Assembly: GCA_002316385.1 (NCBI GenBank)
Contig: DCDL01000024.1
Location: 221,749-285,748 of the forward strand
Length of the DNA stretch: 64,000 nucleotides
From: Clostridium sp. UBA1056
GTDB taxonomy: Bacteria; Bacillota; Clostridia; Clostridiales; Clostridiaceae
Direction: 5' to 3'
The notes beneath the pieces were generated by a model. The model did not search any database and had not been told where the DNA came from. It worked only from the letters and a program-made list of their open reading frames with translations. The position numbers and the translations under genes were made by a program. Shown one piece after another: positions 54,243-63,920 of the stretch (position 1 is the first letter of the stretch; every line of letters begins with the position of its first letter).

Positions 54243-54431
54243 ATGTCCCCCTCCTTTTCCACATTATTATATCATATATTTGGAAACAGTTACATTATCT
54301 TTGTGATAAATTTATTATATATTTAACTTTATATCTTTTCATGTAAAATTATTTGTAAAAATAATAATAAATATATTTAATCTTGAATATATTTAGGAAT
54401 ATATTGAAGATTATAAATAAGGAGCTATTGT

Positions 54432-55247
54432 ATGAAGAATGTTTTTATGCCATATTATATTAATGGTGATACCATTAGAGATGCGTATAAGATAGCTATA
54501 AATAGATTTGAAAATATAGAAATAAATGCAACAAGAGAAGATACTACTATTCAGGCTACCCTTCCCTTATCCGAATTAACCTGTGGAAAGATTATTCAAG
54601 GCTCAGCTACAGTAACTCTATCTAAAAGTTCTCAAAGAAAATCTATAGATGAAACAGAAACTTCCTTAATCAATATATTTGTAAATTTAGAGACGTTATT
54701 ACATCGCAATAACGTAATTAAAACCTTAGATACAGATAGTAATTTAACTACAATTTCCCCTGGTGATATTGTAGAAGTGCAATGCATCATAGAAAAATCA
54801 GACAGCACCTTAGAACTTTTAAGAAATACATTAGAATTAATGGAATTTCAACAAGTTACCTCTAACGTAGATAATACAGCTATGATAAATTGGATAAATA
54901 GAAATATAAAAGCTTTAATGGAAGATAGAGTATTAAAGTATCCTACCACTTTTACATTTGATTCTGATACTTCAGTTATTACCTCAGTTTGCAGTAAACA
55001 TTCATCTATGGATCTAGAGTGTTATATTGGAAGACCATGTACTATTGTTGGAGAGATATCAAATTATGAATCTTCTCCATCAAACCCTAATATTATTGAT
55101 AGTAATCCTTTGGTTTCTAAATTATTATGGGATTTTATTAACTCTAATGACAAGTATAAAGACTTTATTTCTCATTTAAATTACAATAATGAATTTCCAA
55201 AAGATAAAAAAATATTAGAAATTGTTCCTTTTGTAATTTATGTATAA
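54432..55247 (+). CDS. Hypothetical protein, possibly DUF6414-like
   Basis: 271 residues, soluble, no signal peptide. The segment LINIFVNLETLLHRNNVIKT followed by TTISPGDIVEVQCIIEKSDS and LLRNTLELMEF resembles the organisation of DUF6414 proteins, but this is a weak impression. AAGGAGCT precedes ATG 54432. It stands alone, divergent from the exporter genes. No function is proposed. Confidence 0.5.
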   Translation: MKNVFMPYYINGDTIRDAYKIAINRFENIEINATREDTTIQATLPLSELTCGKIIQGSATVTLSKSSQRKSIDETETSLINIFVNLETLLHRNNVIKTLDTDSNLTTISPGDIVEVQCIIEKSDSTLELLRNTLELMEFQQVTSNVDNTAMINWINRNIKALMEDRVLKYPTTFTFDSDTSVITSVCSKHSSMDLECYIGRPCTIVGEISNYESSPSNPNIIDSNPLVSKLLWDFINSNDKYKDFISHLNYNNEFPKDKKILEIVPFVIYV

Positions 55248-55442
55248 TAAGTATGTTATTGCGATAATATCTATAGATCGTATACTAGTAATATAGATGC
55301 ATGCTTAATCTAAATTGTATTTATAATATTAGAAAATGCTATAAAAGTAAAAATCAATTTCTATTGTAGTGTATATTTTATCTATAATAACTTACATTAA
55401 ACCTTATATTCATATAACTTAGGAGTTATCTATTATTAATTT

Positions 55443-55483
55443 TAAGAGGTAATCACTAGAAATTATCTAATGATTACCTCTTA
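55443..55483. terminator. Bidirectional terminator before glnA
   Basis: TAAGAGGTAATCA-C-TAGA and TCTA-A-TGATTACCTCTTA pair around AATTA; T-rich on both outer sides. The preceding 190 bases carry nothing recognisable. Confidence 0.85.
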
Positions 55484-55499
55484 ATTTTTATGAATATAT

Positions 55500-57392
55500 T
55501 TATATGTCCATAAGATTTCTTCTATAGTTCATATATAATATTCTTAGCTCTCTCATATCATTATCTACAATTAGTTGAAGCTCAGATAATTCATCATAAT
55601 TCTTTTCATTAATTGCTTCTCTCATCTGAGTAAATAGACTTTTACTTACATAATTATCCTTCATAAGTCTCTCTCTTAATTTATTTATTTCACTCCATTT
55701 TTCAAGATCATATTCCATGAAGTCATCTCCATTGTATTTTTTAATGTTTCTAATCTCATTGGAATAGTTTAGAATAATTCTATGCTCTAGCTCAGTAGTC
55801 CATCTCTCAAGTACGGCTTCTCTATATCCTCTAATTACTTTATCAGTTATTACTCCATCTTTAGTTAATACATTTACCCTTGCCCTATCATTAAAAGCTA
55901 ATAAATTTTCATATACAGTGCTTGGAGCCTTTCCAAAATACTCTTCTCTTTCTTCCTCTGTATAAAATTCAAATACATCTTCTTCACTTCTGTAGCATCT
56001 ATTTTCTTCTAAGTAAGAGGCTTTTTCTCCTGGTTTTTTAGAAAGCTCTGCTAAAAGTTCTTCTCTATTCTTGTTATTTTCAACTACATAGCTTATTCCA
56101 TCTACCATAGATATTATAACTGAAGATAGCGCTAAATAAATATTTGTATTTGGATTTGGAGATCTTAATTCAAATCTAGTAGCCATTGGATTAATCGAAT
56201 CCCTTACTAGTCCTATAAGTATAGTTCTATTTCTTGAAGGCACATCTTTAGTAAATCCCAATGATGTAACTATACATACTGGAGCTTCAAATCCTGGTTT
56301 TAATCGTTGTAATGCATCATAGCTTGAAGAAACAAATGGGTTTATTACTTCATAGTTCTTTAATACTCCCATTATCGCTCCATATCCTATTTCACTTAAA
56401 AAATCTTTCTCTGCATAGCTATGGAATAGATTCATTACCTTACCATTCTTAAGTTTTAAAGTTACACCTACATGTAAATGCTCTCCATTTCCTGCTACTT
56501 CTTCAATTGGTTTAGCTTGGAATGTAACCTCGAGACCATTTTTTCTAAAAGTTTCTTTTATTAGTCCTCTTACTAAAAGTTCATTATCACAGGTTTGAAG
56601 AGCTGTAGAGAACTTCCAATCAATTTCTAATTGCTCCATAATATGAGTTAAAACTCCTGATTCAGAAAGCTTAGCCTTAACTCCTCCTACCTCTTTATGA
56701 CCCATTTCTGGCTCTAATCCATATTTAGCTAATATATCTAAAGATTTTTCTAGAGCTGTTCTTACAGGTCCTTTAGTTCTTTTCCAGTACTGCTCTTTTA
56801 ACACTTGAGATGTTGATAACTCTTCTATTTCAGCTAATTCATTTGGAGTATTTACCCAAAATTCTAGTTCTGTAGCTGCTGTAATACTTACATCCTCTAT
56901 TTCATCATATGTTATATTAAAATTTGCTAAAAACTGTGGATTTTCTTCAAATAATCGCATCATTGAAGCCCTAAAGTGGTCTACAGAATTTTTTAATATA
57001 TATCTAGAGTCTACTGCAACATCTTCATGATATAAATGACACGGCATTCTAATAGTTCCCACTGGCTTGTTTGTTTCTTCATCTATATAATCATAGTTAT
57101 AATCTATAAACCAATTACAAGTTAAATCAACCTTCATGTCTACCTTTGCATTATTAAGGGTAGCTATTCCCGGCAAAATTACAGAAGATCCATCAGTCTG
57201 GACAGCTGTACCATGTAGAAATGTATCAATATCTTCTATAAAGTTTTTAACAGGAATTTTTTCGTCTGTATCGTTACCTAAAAAGTCAATTCCAACTAAA
57301 GAAACAAATCTTATTTCCCTATGCTGCTGAAGTATTTTTAGTAACTCCTCTTTATTTTGTCTATTAGTAGGTATTACGAATAATAAACTCAT
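55500..57392 (-). CDS. glnA: Glutamine synthetase, long clostridial form
   Basis: 630 residues. Makes glutamine from glutamate, ammonia and ATP. Catalytic blocks are visible: ATELEFW (metal ligands), GNGEHLHVG (the GNGxHxH motif), and NRTILIGLVRDSINPMATRF ending in ELRSPNPNTN. The C-terminal ~170 residues (from VLTKDGVITDKVIR) are an extra helical region absent in the ~445-residue GSI enzymes, a form seen in several clostridia. The adenylylation-type C-terminus of GSI-beta is absent. The ribosome site AAGGGGG is 11-14 bases from the ATG. Confidence 0.9.
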   Translation of the reverse strand: MSLLFVIPTNRQNKEELLKILQQHREIRFVSLVGIDFLGNDTDEKIPVKNFIEDIDTFLHGTAVQTDGSSVILPGIATLNNAKVDMKVDLTCNWFIDYNYDYIDEETNKPVGTIRMPCHLYHEDVAVDSRYILKNSVDHFRASMMRLFEENPQFLANFNITYDEIEDVSITAATELEFWVNTPNELAEIEELSTSQVLKEQYWKRTKGPVRTALEKSLDILAKYGLEPEMGHKEVGGVKAKLSESGVLTHIMEQLEIDWKFSTALQTCDNELLVRGLIKETFRKNGLEVTFQAKPIEEVAGNGEHLHVGVTLKLKNGKVMNLFHSYAEKDFLSEIGYGAIMGVLKNYEVINPFVSSSYDALQRLKPGFEAPVCIVTSLGFTKDVPSRNRTILIGLVRDSINPMATRFELRSPNPNTNIYLALSSVIISMVDGISYVVENNKNREELLAELSKKPGEKASYLEENRCYRSEEDVFEFYTEEEREEYFGKAPSTVYENLLAFNDRARVNVLTKDGVITDKVIRGYREAVLERWTTELEHRIILNYSNEIRNIKKYNGDDFMEYDLEKWSEINKLRERLMKDNYVSKSLFTQMREAINEKNYDELSELQLIVDNDMRELRILYMNYRRNLMDI

Positions 57393-57694
57393 TTAATATA
57401 AGCCCCCTTTTTTAATTACACTTAATATTTGTCATTATAGCATAATATAAAAATAATGAATATAATTAATTTTGTTAATAATAAGTTAATATATGTAGTT
57501 TTTCATCGAAAGTTTATTGATAATTTATTAAACATTCATTTTTTATTCATATATAATCCTTTACATTGCATATTAAACCTTTTCAAAAATTTTAATTTCT
57601 AATGTGTATATAAAAATTTTTTTATAATATTTCTATTTATTTTATTTACATATTAAATTCATACAAATATAAAAACTATAAAATTACTGAATAT
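57393..57694. other. AT-rich divergent intergenic region
   Basis: About 300 bases of nearly pure A/T between glnA and the exonuclease gene. I searched for a glutamine riboswitch or T-box and saw none; no repeat beyond simple A/T runs. Confidence 0.4.
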
Positions 57695-57695
57695 A

Positions 57696-57724
57696 TTGAC
57701 ATAGCTCTAAGAGAAATATACTAT
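57696..57724 (+). promoter_or_regulatory. Probable promoter of the exonuclease gene
   Basis: Perfect -35 TTGACA (57696-57701) with TATACT at 57717-57722 (spacer 15) or TACTAT at 57719-57724 (spacer 17). Confidence 0.55.
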
Positions 57725-57794
57725 AAGTTTATTAATTGAAATTAGTAAGTAAATAATTTATGTTTATTATATAGAAATTTAAGGAGACATATTT

Positions 57795-58409
57795 ATGAAA
57801 TTATTATTTTTTGATACAGAAACTACGAGTATAAAGCCAGGCAATATATGCCAATTATCCTACATTACAGTAGATACTAGTACAAAGCCTCAAACAACTA
57901 TAGGTAAAAACTTTTTCTTTACTGTGGAAGAGATGAGTGAAAGCGCTGAAGCTATTCATGGATTTTCTTTGGAAAAGCTCTATAACTTAAGTAATGGAAA
58001 ATATTTTGAAGATAGATATGAGGAATTTATAGATGATTTTATCAATAGTGATGTAATTATTGGACATAATGTTCAATTTGATATTAAATTTTTGAAAAGT
58101 GAGCTAGAATTTTTAGATATTTCCTTTAATCCTGAGCGTTGCTTCTGTACAATGGCATATTATAAGGAAATCTGTAAAGCCACTAATTCTAGAGGACTGC
58201 TAAAAAACCCTTCTCTTGGAGAGGTCGTAAATTTTCTTAACCTCAAAGAAGACTTCCTTAAAAATAAGTGTACTAGTCTTTTTGGCGAATCATCTGACTA
58301 TCACGATGCAAGATTTGACACAACTTGTACATATATGTTGATTATTCAGGGAATAAAAACTGGGTTAATACCTCCAAAGTTTTTTAGTAATATGTTACAA
58401 TTAAAGTAA
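57795..58409 (+). CDS. DnaQ-like (DEDDh) 3'-5' exonuclease
   Basis: 204 residues. The three exonuclease motifs are present: FDTETT (Asp7, Glu9), GHNVQFDIKF and YHDARFDTTCTYML with the DEDDh histidine. It resembles DNA polymerase III epsilon-type or RNase T-type nucleases acting on nucleic acid ends. AAGGAG precedes ATG 57795. The next gene begins 38 bases later and may share the transcript. Confidence 0.85.
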   Translation: MKLLFFDTETTSIKPGNICQLSYITVDTSTKPQTTIGKNFFFTVEEMSESAEAIHGFSLEKLYNLSNGKYFEDRYEEFIDDFINSDVIIGHNVQFDIKFLKSELEFLDISFNPERCFCTMAYYKEICKATNSRGLLKNPSLGEVVNFLNLKEDFLKNKCTSLFGESSDYHDARFDTTCTYMLIIQGIKTGLIPPKFFSNMLQLK

Positions 58410-58447
58410 TACTTTGAATTAAAACTTTTACCTTAGGAGTGATAAAA

Positions 58448-59614
58448 ATGATAGCTATTAAAAATGTTACTATTCATACTATGACTGAAGATGAAATTAT
58501 CGAAAATGGTATTATTCTAATTAATAATGGTAAAATATGCGACATTGGTTCAAACATAATAATTCCTGAAGATACTGAAATTATCGATGGTAAGAACGGG
58601 TTTCTGATGCCAGGTATTATTGATGCTCACTGTCATGTTGGAATGTGGGAAGATGGACTAGGCTTCGAAGGTAGTGATGGTAATGAAGCTACTGATCCCG
58701 TTACACCTCATCTTAGGGCTATAGATGCAATAAATCCTGTAGATAGATGTTTTCAGGAAGCTTTAGATGTGGGTATTACTACTGTAGCTACTGGTCCTGG
58801 AAGTGCTAATGTAATCGGTGGGACCTTCGCAACTATGAAAACTTATGGTAAAACTATAGATGATATGGTTATAGATGGTTGTACTGCCATGAAATCTGCC
58901 TTTGGTGAAAATCCTAAGAGAGTATATAGTGGTAAAAAAGCTACTCCTAGTACTAGAATGGCTACAGCGGCTATTCTTCGTGAAAATTTGATAAAAGCAA
59001 AAAATTATGTAGAAAAACAAGAAGCATCTAAAAATGGTATAGATAAAGCTCCTGACTTTGATATGAAGTTAGAAGCTTTAGCAATGGTAATCAGAAAGGA
59101 AATCCCTTTAAAAGCTCATGCTCATCGAGCTGATGATATTCTTACTGCTATTAGAATAGCTAAAGAATTTGATTTGAACATTTCTTTAGAACATTGTACT
59201 GAAGGACATTTAATAACTGAAAATCTTAAAGATGAACATATAAAAGCTATAATTGTGGGGCCAAGCTTATCTGATAGGAGCAAGGTAGAACTTAAAAATC
59301 TAACCTTTAAAACTCCTGCGATCTTAAATAAAGCTGGTATAAAAGTTTCTATAATGACAGACCATCCTGTAATTCCACTTCAATATATATCTATCTGCGC
59401 TGCCCTTGCTGCTAGAGAAGGTATGGATGAGGAAGAAGCTTTAAGGTCTATCACCATAAACCCAGCTCATGCTATAAATGTAGACCATAGAGTTGGTAGT
59501 ATTGAAATAGGAAAAGATGCTGACATTATAATATATAATGGTCATCCTTTTGATCTTAGAAATACTGTTAAATTTGTAATGGTTAATGGTGAAGTAGTTA
59601 AAAATCAACTTTAG
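58448..59614 (+). CDS. Amidohydrolase family protein (imidazolonepropionase-like)
   Basis: 388 residues. Metal-dependent hydrolase of the amidohydrolase superfamily: DAHCHVGMWEDGLGFEGSD with the HxH ligands, AHAHRADDILTAIRIAKEF, LEHCTEGHLI and MTDHPVIPL, plus a C-terminal sheet with GKDADIIIYNGHPF. The group includes imidazolonepropionases and prolidase-like enzymes; the substrate is unknown. Start ATG 58448 follows TAGGAGTGAT; the in-frame GTG 58439 overlaps it. Confidence 0.9.
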   Translation: MIAIKNVTIHTMTEDEIIENGIILINNGKICDIGSNIIIPEDTEIIDGKNGFLMPGIIDAHCHVGMWEDGLGFEGSDGNEATDPVTPHLRAIDAINPVDRCFQEALDVGITTVATGPGSANVIGGTFATMKTYGKTIDDMVIDGCTAMKSAFGENPKRVYSGKKATPSTRMATAAILRENLIKAKNYVEKQEASKNGIDKAPDFDMKLEALAMVIRKEIPLKAHAHRADDILTAIRIAKEFDLNISLEHCTEGHLITENLKDEHIKAIIVGPSLSDRSKVELKNLTFKTPAILNKAGIKVSIMTDHPVIPLQYISICAALAAREGMDEEEALRSITINPAHAINVDHRVGSIEIGKDADIIIYNGHPFDLRNTVKFVMVNGEVVKNQL

Positions 59615-59685
59615 TTTTCTACTTAAAATATAACTTTTAAATATTAGTGTTTAGTAATTTTGATATTATGGGTATACCATATTTG

Positions 59686-59744
59686 AAATGGGGTTGCTGC
59701 ATTAGCGATTTTTTAAATCGCTAATGCAATAACTCCATTTTTTT
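59686..59744 (+). terminator. Very strong terminator
   Basis: Arms of 26 bases (59686-59711 and 59715-59740), including perfect GCATTAGCGATTT/AAATCGCTAATGC, followed by TTTT. Ends the exonuclease-amidohydrolase transcript. Confidence 0.95.
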
Positions 59745-59975
59745 GTTATTAGTCATTCTATTATTCACCTTTACAATTCTACCATAAGTTACATTTACAA
59801 ATCTTAGGTCAATTAGTGGACTTTAATTTTAGATTTTGTATAATACTAATTATAGCATCAAATAATCTTTTTTATAGATAAGAATTGTGTAAACACTAGG
59901 AATTGTATATACGTAGTTATACGTTACATAAGAATATATAACTTATATATACAAGTTATCAAGGAGGTAAGATTA
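59745..59975. other. Leader region of the FtsH-like gene
   Basis: No coding potential seen. A perfect seven-base inverted repeat (ATAACTT at 59938-59944, AAGTTAT at 59953-59959) ends one base before the ribosome site AAGGAGGT (59961-59968) and could hide or protect it. No promoter stands out. Confidence 0.35.
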
Positions 59976-61730
59976 TTGATAGATAAAATTAAAAAGAATT
60001 TAATTTTAATTCCACTTAGTATATTGGTATTATCTGTTGTAGCTTTAGTTCTTTTAAATATAAGTGCAACTGCAATGCCCTATAAATCTTATACTGATTT
60101 TTTACTTGATTTAGAAAATAACAATATATCCAAGGTATCCATGTCTCAAACACCTAAAATTACCGTTATAGATAAGTCTGGGAATAAGTATTCTACGGAT
60201 AATCCTAATAGCTATACCCTTAAAGAAACTCTTCTAAAGGAAGGTATTGATGTTGAGAGCTCAGCTACATTACCAACAAGTCAACGTATAGCAGTTATAA
60301 CTCTTGGTATTTCTGCTATAGCTACTATTTTCATGGCTATAAAAAGAAGTAGCTCCAGCAGTTCCATGACTTCTATTAATGCCATTAATGGACAAAGCGT
60401 TTCTAAGGATAAGTTTAGCTTTAATTCTGTAGCCGGTAATGATGAAGCTAAGGAAAGTTTAAATGATATAGTAGACTTTCTCAAGAATCCAGAAAAATAT
60501 GCCTCTTATGGAGCAAGAATGCCTAAAGGTATAATTCTTTATGGTGATCCTGGTACGGGTAAAACTTTACTAGCTAAAGCCATAGCTGGTGAAGCTAATG
60601 TTCCTTTTTATGCTGTATCCGGTTCTGATTTTGTTCAGATGTATGTAGGAGTTGGAGCTAGTAGAATAAGAAATTTATTTAAAAAAGCTAAGTCTCATGG
60701 TAAAGCTGTTATTTTTATTGATGAGATAGATTCTATCGGTAAACAACGTAGCTCCAATAAAGCTGGTAATTCTGACGAGAAAGATCAAACTTTAAATGCC
60801 CTTCTGACTGAAATGTCAGGATTTAAAGAGAGTGAAGGTATCGTAGTTATAGCTGCTACAAATAGACTTGATATGTTAGATGAAGCCCTTTTAAGACCGG
60901 GTAGATTTGATAGACATATAGAAGTATCTCTTCCAGATATTAATGCAAGGGAAAAAATATTAAATCTTCATTTAAAGAATAAACCTGTTAGTGATATGAA
61001 CATAAGGGATATTGCCCATAATACAGCCTACTTTTCTGGTGCTAAACTAGAGAATTTAGTGAATGAGGCTGCTATAATTGCATGTAAAGAAAATGCTCCC
61101 TACATCACTGCCATTCATATGGATAAAGCTTTCTCAATAGTTGTTGCTGGTCATGAAAAACTTGATAAAGAAGCAATTAAAAAGGAAGATATGAAAATTA
61201 CTGCTTATCACGAGGTTGGACATGCTCTAATTTCACACTTAAAGCTACCTGAAGAAAAAATTTCTAAGGTAACTATAATTCCTACATCTAAGGGCGCCGG
61301 TGGCTATACTTTAACTATAGGTGAAGATAATATCTATCATAATCTAGACTATTTAAAAAGAAAAATCATGGTTTTATTAGGTGGAAGAGCTGCTGAAGAA
61401 ATTATCTTTGGTATAGAAAAAATAACTACAGGTGCCTTCAATGATTTAAAGAAGACTACCAATATAGTTAATAATATGGTATGCGAATATGGTATGGGAA
61501 AATCTTTAGGTCTTTTAAGACTTTCAGAAATCCAAGGAACACCTAATGATTACTATACTACAGTGGTGCTGGAAGAGTGTAAGTCTCTAATCGATGAACT
61601 ATATAAAGAAGTTAAAAATACCTTAAGTGATAATTTAGATTTATTAATTAAAATAGCTGAAGAATTACTTTTAAAAGAAACCTTATATACTGATGATATT
61701 CTTAACCTAGTTTATGGTAAAACAAGCTAA
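59976..61730 (+). CDS. ftsH: FtsH-like ATP-dependent membrane zinc protease
   Basis: 584 residues from TTG 59976. Two membrane helices (about 8-28 and 104-122) flank a short external domain. AAA motifs: Walker A GDPGTGKT (190-197), pore VQMYVG, Walker B IFIDEID, and the arginine-finger region RPGRFDRHIEV. The protease site is HEVGH (412-416) with Asp490 as probable third ligand. It is shorter than the usual ~640-700 residues, mainly at the C-terminus, so it may be a second paralogue. It degrades membrane and regulatory proteins. Confidence 0.93.
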   Translation: MIDKIKKNLILIPLSILVLSVVALVLLNISATAMPYKSYTDFLLDLENNNISKVSMSQTPKITVIDKSGNKYSTDNPNSYTLKETLLKEGIDVESSATLPTSQRIAVITLGISAIATIFMAIKRSSSSSSMTSINAINGQSVSKDKFSFNSVAGNDEAKESLNDIVDFLKNPEKYASYGARMPKGIILYGDPGTGKTLLAKAIAGEANVPFYAVSGSDFVQMYVGVGASRIRNLFKKAKSHGKAVIFIDEIDSIGKQRSSNKAGNSDEKDQTLNALLTEMSGFKESEGIVVIAATNRLDMLDEALLRPGRFDRHIEVSLPDINAREKILNLHLKNKPVSDMNIRDIAHNTAYFSGAKLENLVNEAAIIACKENAPYITAIHMDKAFSIVVAGHEKLDKEAIKKEDMKITAYHEVGHALISHLKLPEEKISKVTIIPTSKGAGGYTLTIGEDNIYHNLDYLKRKIMVLLGGRAAEEIIFGIEKITTGAFNDLKKTTNIVNNMVCEYGMGKSLGLLRLSEIQGTPNDYYTTVVLEECKSLIDELYKEVKNTLSDNLDLLIKIAEELLLKETLYTDDILNLVYGKTS

Positions 61731-61817
61731 TCTACTTATAATATTTTTAATAAAAGCCTAAGAATTATTTAAAATGTATCCTATGTCAAGGACAGTTTTA
61801 AGGAACTAGCAGAAGTT

Positions 61818-61856
61818 AAAAGATGATTCCTGTATTGAACAGGGTCGTCTTTTTTT
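61818..61856 (+). terminator. Terminator downstream of the FtsH-like gene
   Basis: AAAAGATGATTCCTG pairs with CAGGGTCGTCTTTT (G-U pairs allowed) around TATTGAA, then TTTTTT. Confidence 0.75.
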
Positions 61857-61861
61857 AGGTG

Positions 61862-61920
61862 TAAGCGGTAAATACCAAGTCATATTGACAAAATATTTAC
61901 TGCTTAGTTTTAATCTTTTT
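61862..61920 (+). terminator. Second terminator-like hairpin
   Basis: TAAGCGGTAAATA (61862-61874) and TATTTACTGCTTA (61894-61906), with GTC/GAC pairing in the loop, followed by a T-rich run. Confidence 0.55.
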
Positions 61921-62142
61921 TATTTATATAACATTCTTTTGGAAGCTTAGCCCAAGGCAATGCTGTCAATATTGTAGCTTCGCAGGTGCTGATTTAATGA
62001 GTTCGGCTTTTCGTGTCTACAATATTATACTAACACTAAAAGTCTGCCGCTATATTTGTTCATTCAATATCTATAACACAAGCAAAGTCAGAGTTTTTAC
62101 ATATTATAATATAGAAAATAAAACAGTGTAGGAGAGAAAAAA

Positions 62143-63219
62143 ATGGTTAATGTAACGAAAACCTACCTTCCTGAACTAAAGAAATATGAAGTATATTTGG
62201 AAAAAATATTTAAACGTGCTTATGTTACCAATAATGGTCCATTAGTAAAAGAGCTACAAAATAGGCTGGAAAAATATTTAGGAGTAAAGCATATACTTCT
62301 GGTTGCAAATGGAACAATAGCCCTTCAGATTGCCTATAATCTTTTAGATATAAAAGGTGAAGCGATTACAACACCCTTTTCTTTTGTAGCAACTACTAGT
62401 AGTCAAGTATGGCAAGGTATCAATCCAGTTTTTGTGGATATAAATAAAGACACCTTTAATATAGATTATAAAAAAATCGAAGAGAAAATTTCAAAAACTA
62501 CTTCAGCTATAATTCCTGTACATGTGTTTGGAAATGTCTGTGATGTAGAAAAAATAGATGAAATAGCAAAAAAATTTAATATAAAAGTAATTTACGATGC
62601 TGCACATGCTTTTGGAGTTAAATACAAAGGAAACAGTGTACTCAGTTATGGAGATATCTCTACCCTTAGTTTTCATGCCACAAAAGTTTTTCATACCATA
62701 GAAGGTGGTGCACTTGTAATAAACGATGATGAAATTTATGACAAGGCCAGAAGAATAATTAATTTTGGAATAAGTGACCAAGAGCATATAACTGAGGTTG
62801 GTATTAACGGACGAATGAATGAATTTGAAGCAGCCATGGGATTATGTGTATTGGATGATATAGACAAAATATTTGAAAATAGAAAAAAAGTATATGAAAA
62901 CTATATGAACTATATAAGTAAAAATGCGATTAGACAAGAACAAAATATAAACAGCAGCTTAAATTACTCCTATTTTCCGGTAGTATTTAAAGATGAAGAA
63001 ACCTTATTAAAAGTAAAAGGAGCTCTTGCAAATGAAAATATTTATCCAAGAAGATATTTTTATCCATCTTTAAACGATTTACCATATATAAAAGACAAAA
63101 CTTATAGAGTAAACAATTCAGAGTTTGTTTCAAGCAGAATCCTTTGCTTGCCTTTGTATGATTCACTAGAATTGGAAGTACAAAAAAATATTATAAGTAT
63201 TATAAATAAAGTAGTTTGA
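62143..63219 (+). CDS. DegT/DnrJ/EryC1/StrS-family nucleotide-sugar aminotransferase
   Basis: 358 residues, PLP-dependent. The cofactor lysine is Lys181 in LSFHATKVFHTIEGGA; YDAAHAFGVKYKG and NGTIALQIAYNLL are further active-site blocks, and NGRMNEFEAAMG closes the domain. The family adds amino groups to keto-sugars for surface glycans. With the following acetyltransferase it would make an N-acetylated amino sugar, as PglE/PglD or FdtB/FdtC pairs do. The exact sugar is not known. Confidence 0.9.
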   Translation: MVNVTKTYLPELKKYEVYLEKIFKRAYVTNNGPLVKELQNRLEKYLGVKHILLVANGTIALQIAYNLLDIKGEAITTPFSFVATTSSQVWQGINPVFVDINKDTFNIDYKKIEEKISKTTSAIIPVHVFGNVCDVEKIDEIAKKFNIKVIYDAAHAFGVKYKGNSVLSYGDISTLSFHATKVFHTIEGGALVINDDEIYDKARRIINFGISDQEHITEVGINGRMNEFEAAMGLCVLDDIDKIFENRKKVYENYMNYISKNAIRQEQNINSSLNYSYFPVVFKDEETLLKVKGALANENIYPRRYFYPSLNDLPYIKDKTYRVNNSEFVSSRILCLPLYDSLELEVQKNIISIINKVV

Positions 63220-63260
63220 GTATTAAAAGATACTTGATGCATCATTAGGAGATGTTTGTT

Positions 63261-63920
63261 TTGAATATTATCGTTATTGGCTCTTCTGGACATGCGAAAG
63301 CTGTAATTGATTGTATTGAAAAAGAAAATAAATATGAAATTATTGGATTGCTAGATAGATTTAAAGAAGTAGGTTCTATCGCTTTCGGATATAAAATAAT
63401 TGGAAAAGAAGAGGATTTGCAGAATTTGATAAAAATGCATAAAATAGAGGGTGGGATTATTGCAATTGGAGATAATTTTATTAGACATATTGTTTATGAT
63501 AAAATTTCACATTATATCCCTCAGTTTAATTTTATTAAAGTAATTCATCCTTCTGCACAAATAGCCAGGAATGTATTAATAGGAAAAGGCACAGTGATAA
63601 TGGCCAATACTACTATAAGTAGTGAGGCAACAGTAGGCGATTTTTGCATAATAAATAATAATTCATCCTTAGATCATGACAGTAAAATGTTAGATTATTC
63701 AAGTTTAGGCCCAGGTTCATCTATTGGTGGAAATGTAAAAATAGGTTTGTTTACAGCTGTTTCTTTGGGTGCAAAAGTTATTCACGGAATAACAATTGGA
63801 GAGCATACCATAATAGGAGCTGGAGCCACTGTGATAAAAGATATTCCAAAATATGTTGTAGCATATGGTAATCCAGCGAAAGTAATTCGAGATAGAGTCG
63901 CTGGGGAAAAATATTTATAA
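63261..63920 (+). CDS. PglD/NeuD-type sugar acetyltransferase
   Basis: 219 residues from TTG 63261; AGGAG lies nine bases upstream, and ATG 63252 overlaps it. The N-terminal Rossmann-like sugar-binding domain begins NIIVIGSSGHAKAVIDCI; the rest is a left-handed beta helix of hexapeptide repeats (IGKGTVIMANTTIS, VGDFCIINNNSSLDHDS) with the catalytic His in LDHDS and the end GNPAKVIRDR. It acetylates an amino sugar, probably the product of the preceding aminotransferase. Confidence 0.9.
   Translation: MNIIVIGSSGHAKAVIDCIEKENKYEIIGLLDRFKEVGSIAFGYKIIGKEEDLQNLIKMHKIEGGIIAIGDNFIRHIVYDKISHYIPQFNFIKVIHPSAQIARNVLIGKGTVIMANTTISSEATVGDFCIINNNSSLDHDSKMLDYSSLGPGSSIGGNVKIGLFTAVSLGAKVIHGITIGEHTIIGAGATVIKDIPKYVVAYGNPAKVIRDRVAGEKYL

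Larger units (their letters stand above)
61731..62142. other. Intergenic scar with several hairpins and a possible transposase tail
   Basis: Besides the terminators listed, AATATTGTAG (61968-61977) pairs with CTACAATATT (62017-62026). On the minus strand around 62030-61920 a frame reads ISTCEATILTALPWAKLPKE and ends in a stop, faintly like an IS66-type transposase tail. TGTCAAGGACAG at 61784-61795 could be an IS end. All three readings are weak. Confidence 0.3.

Noticed and set aside
57393..57794. Possible glutamine riboswitch or T-box before glnA
   Set aside because: No conserved core of either was found; the region is almost pure A/T.
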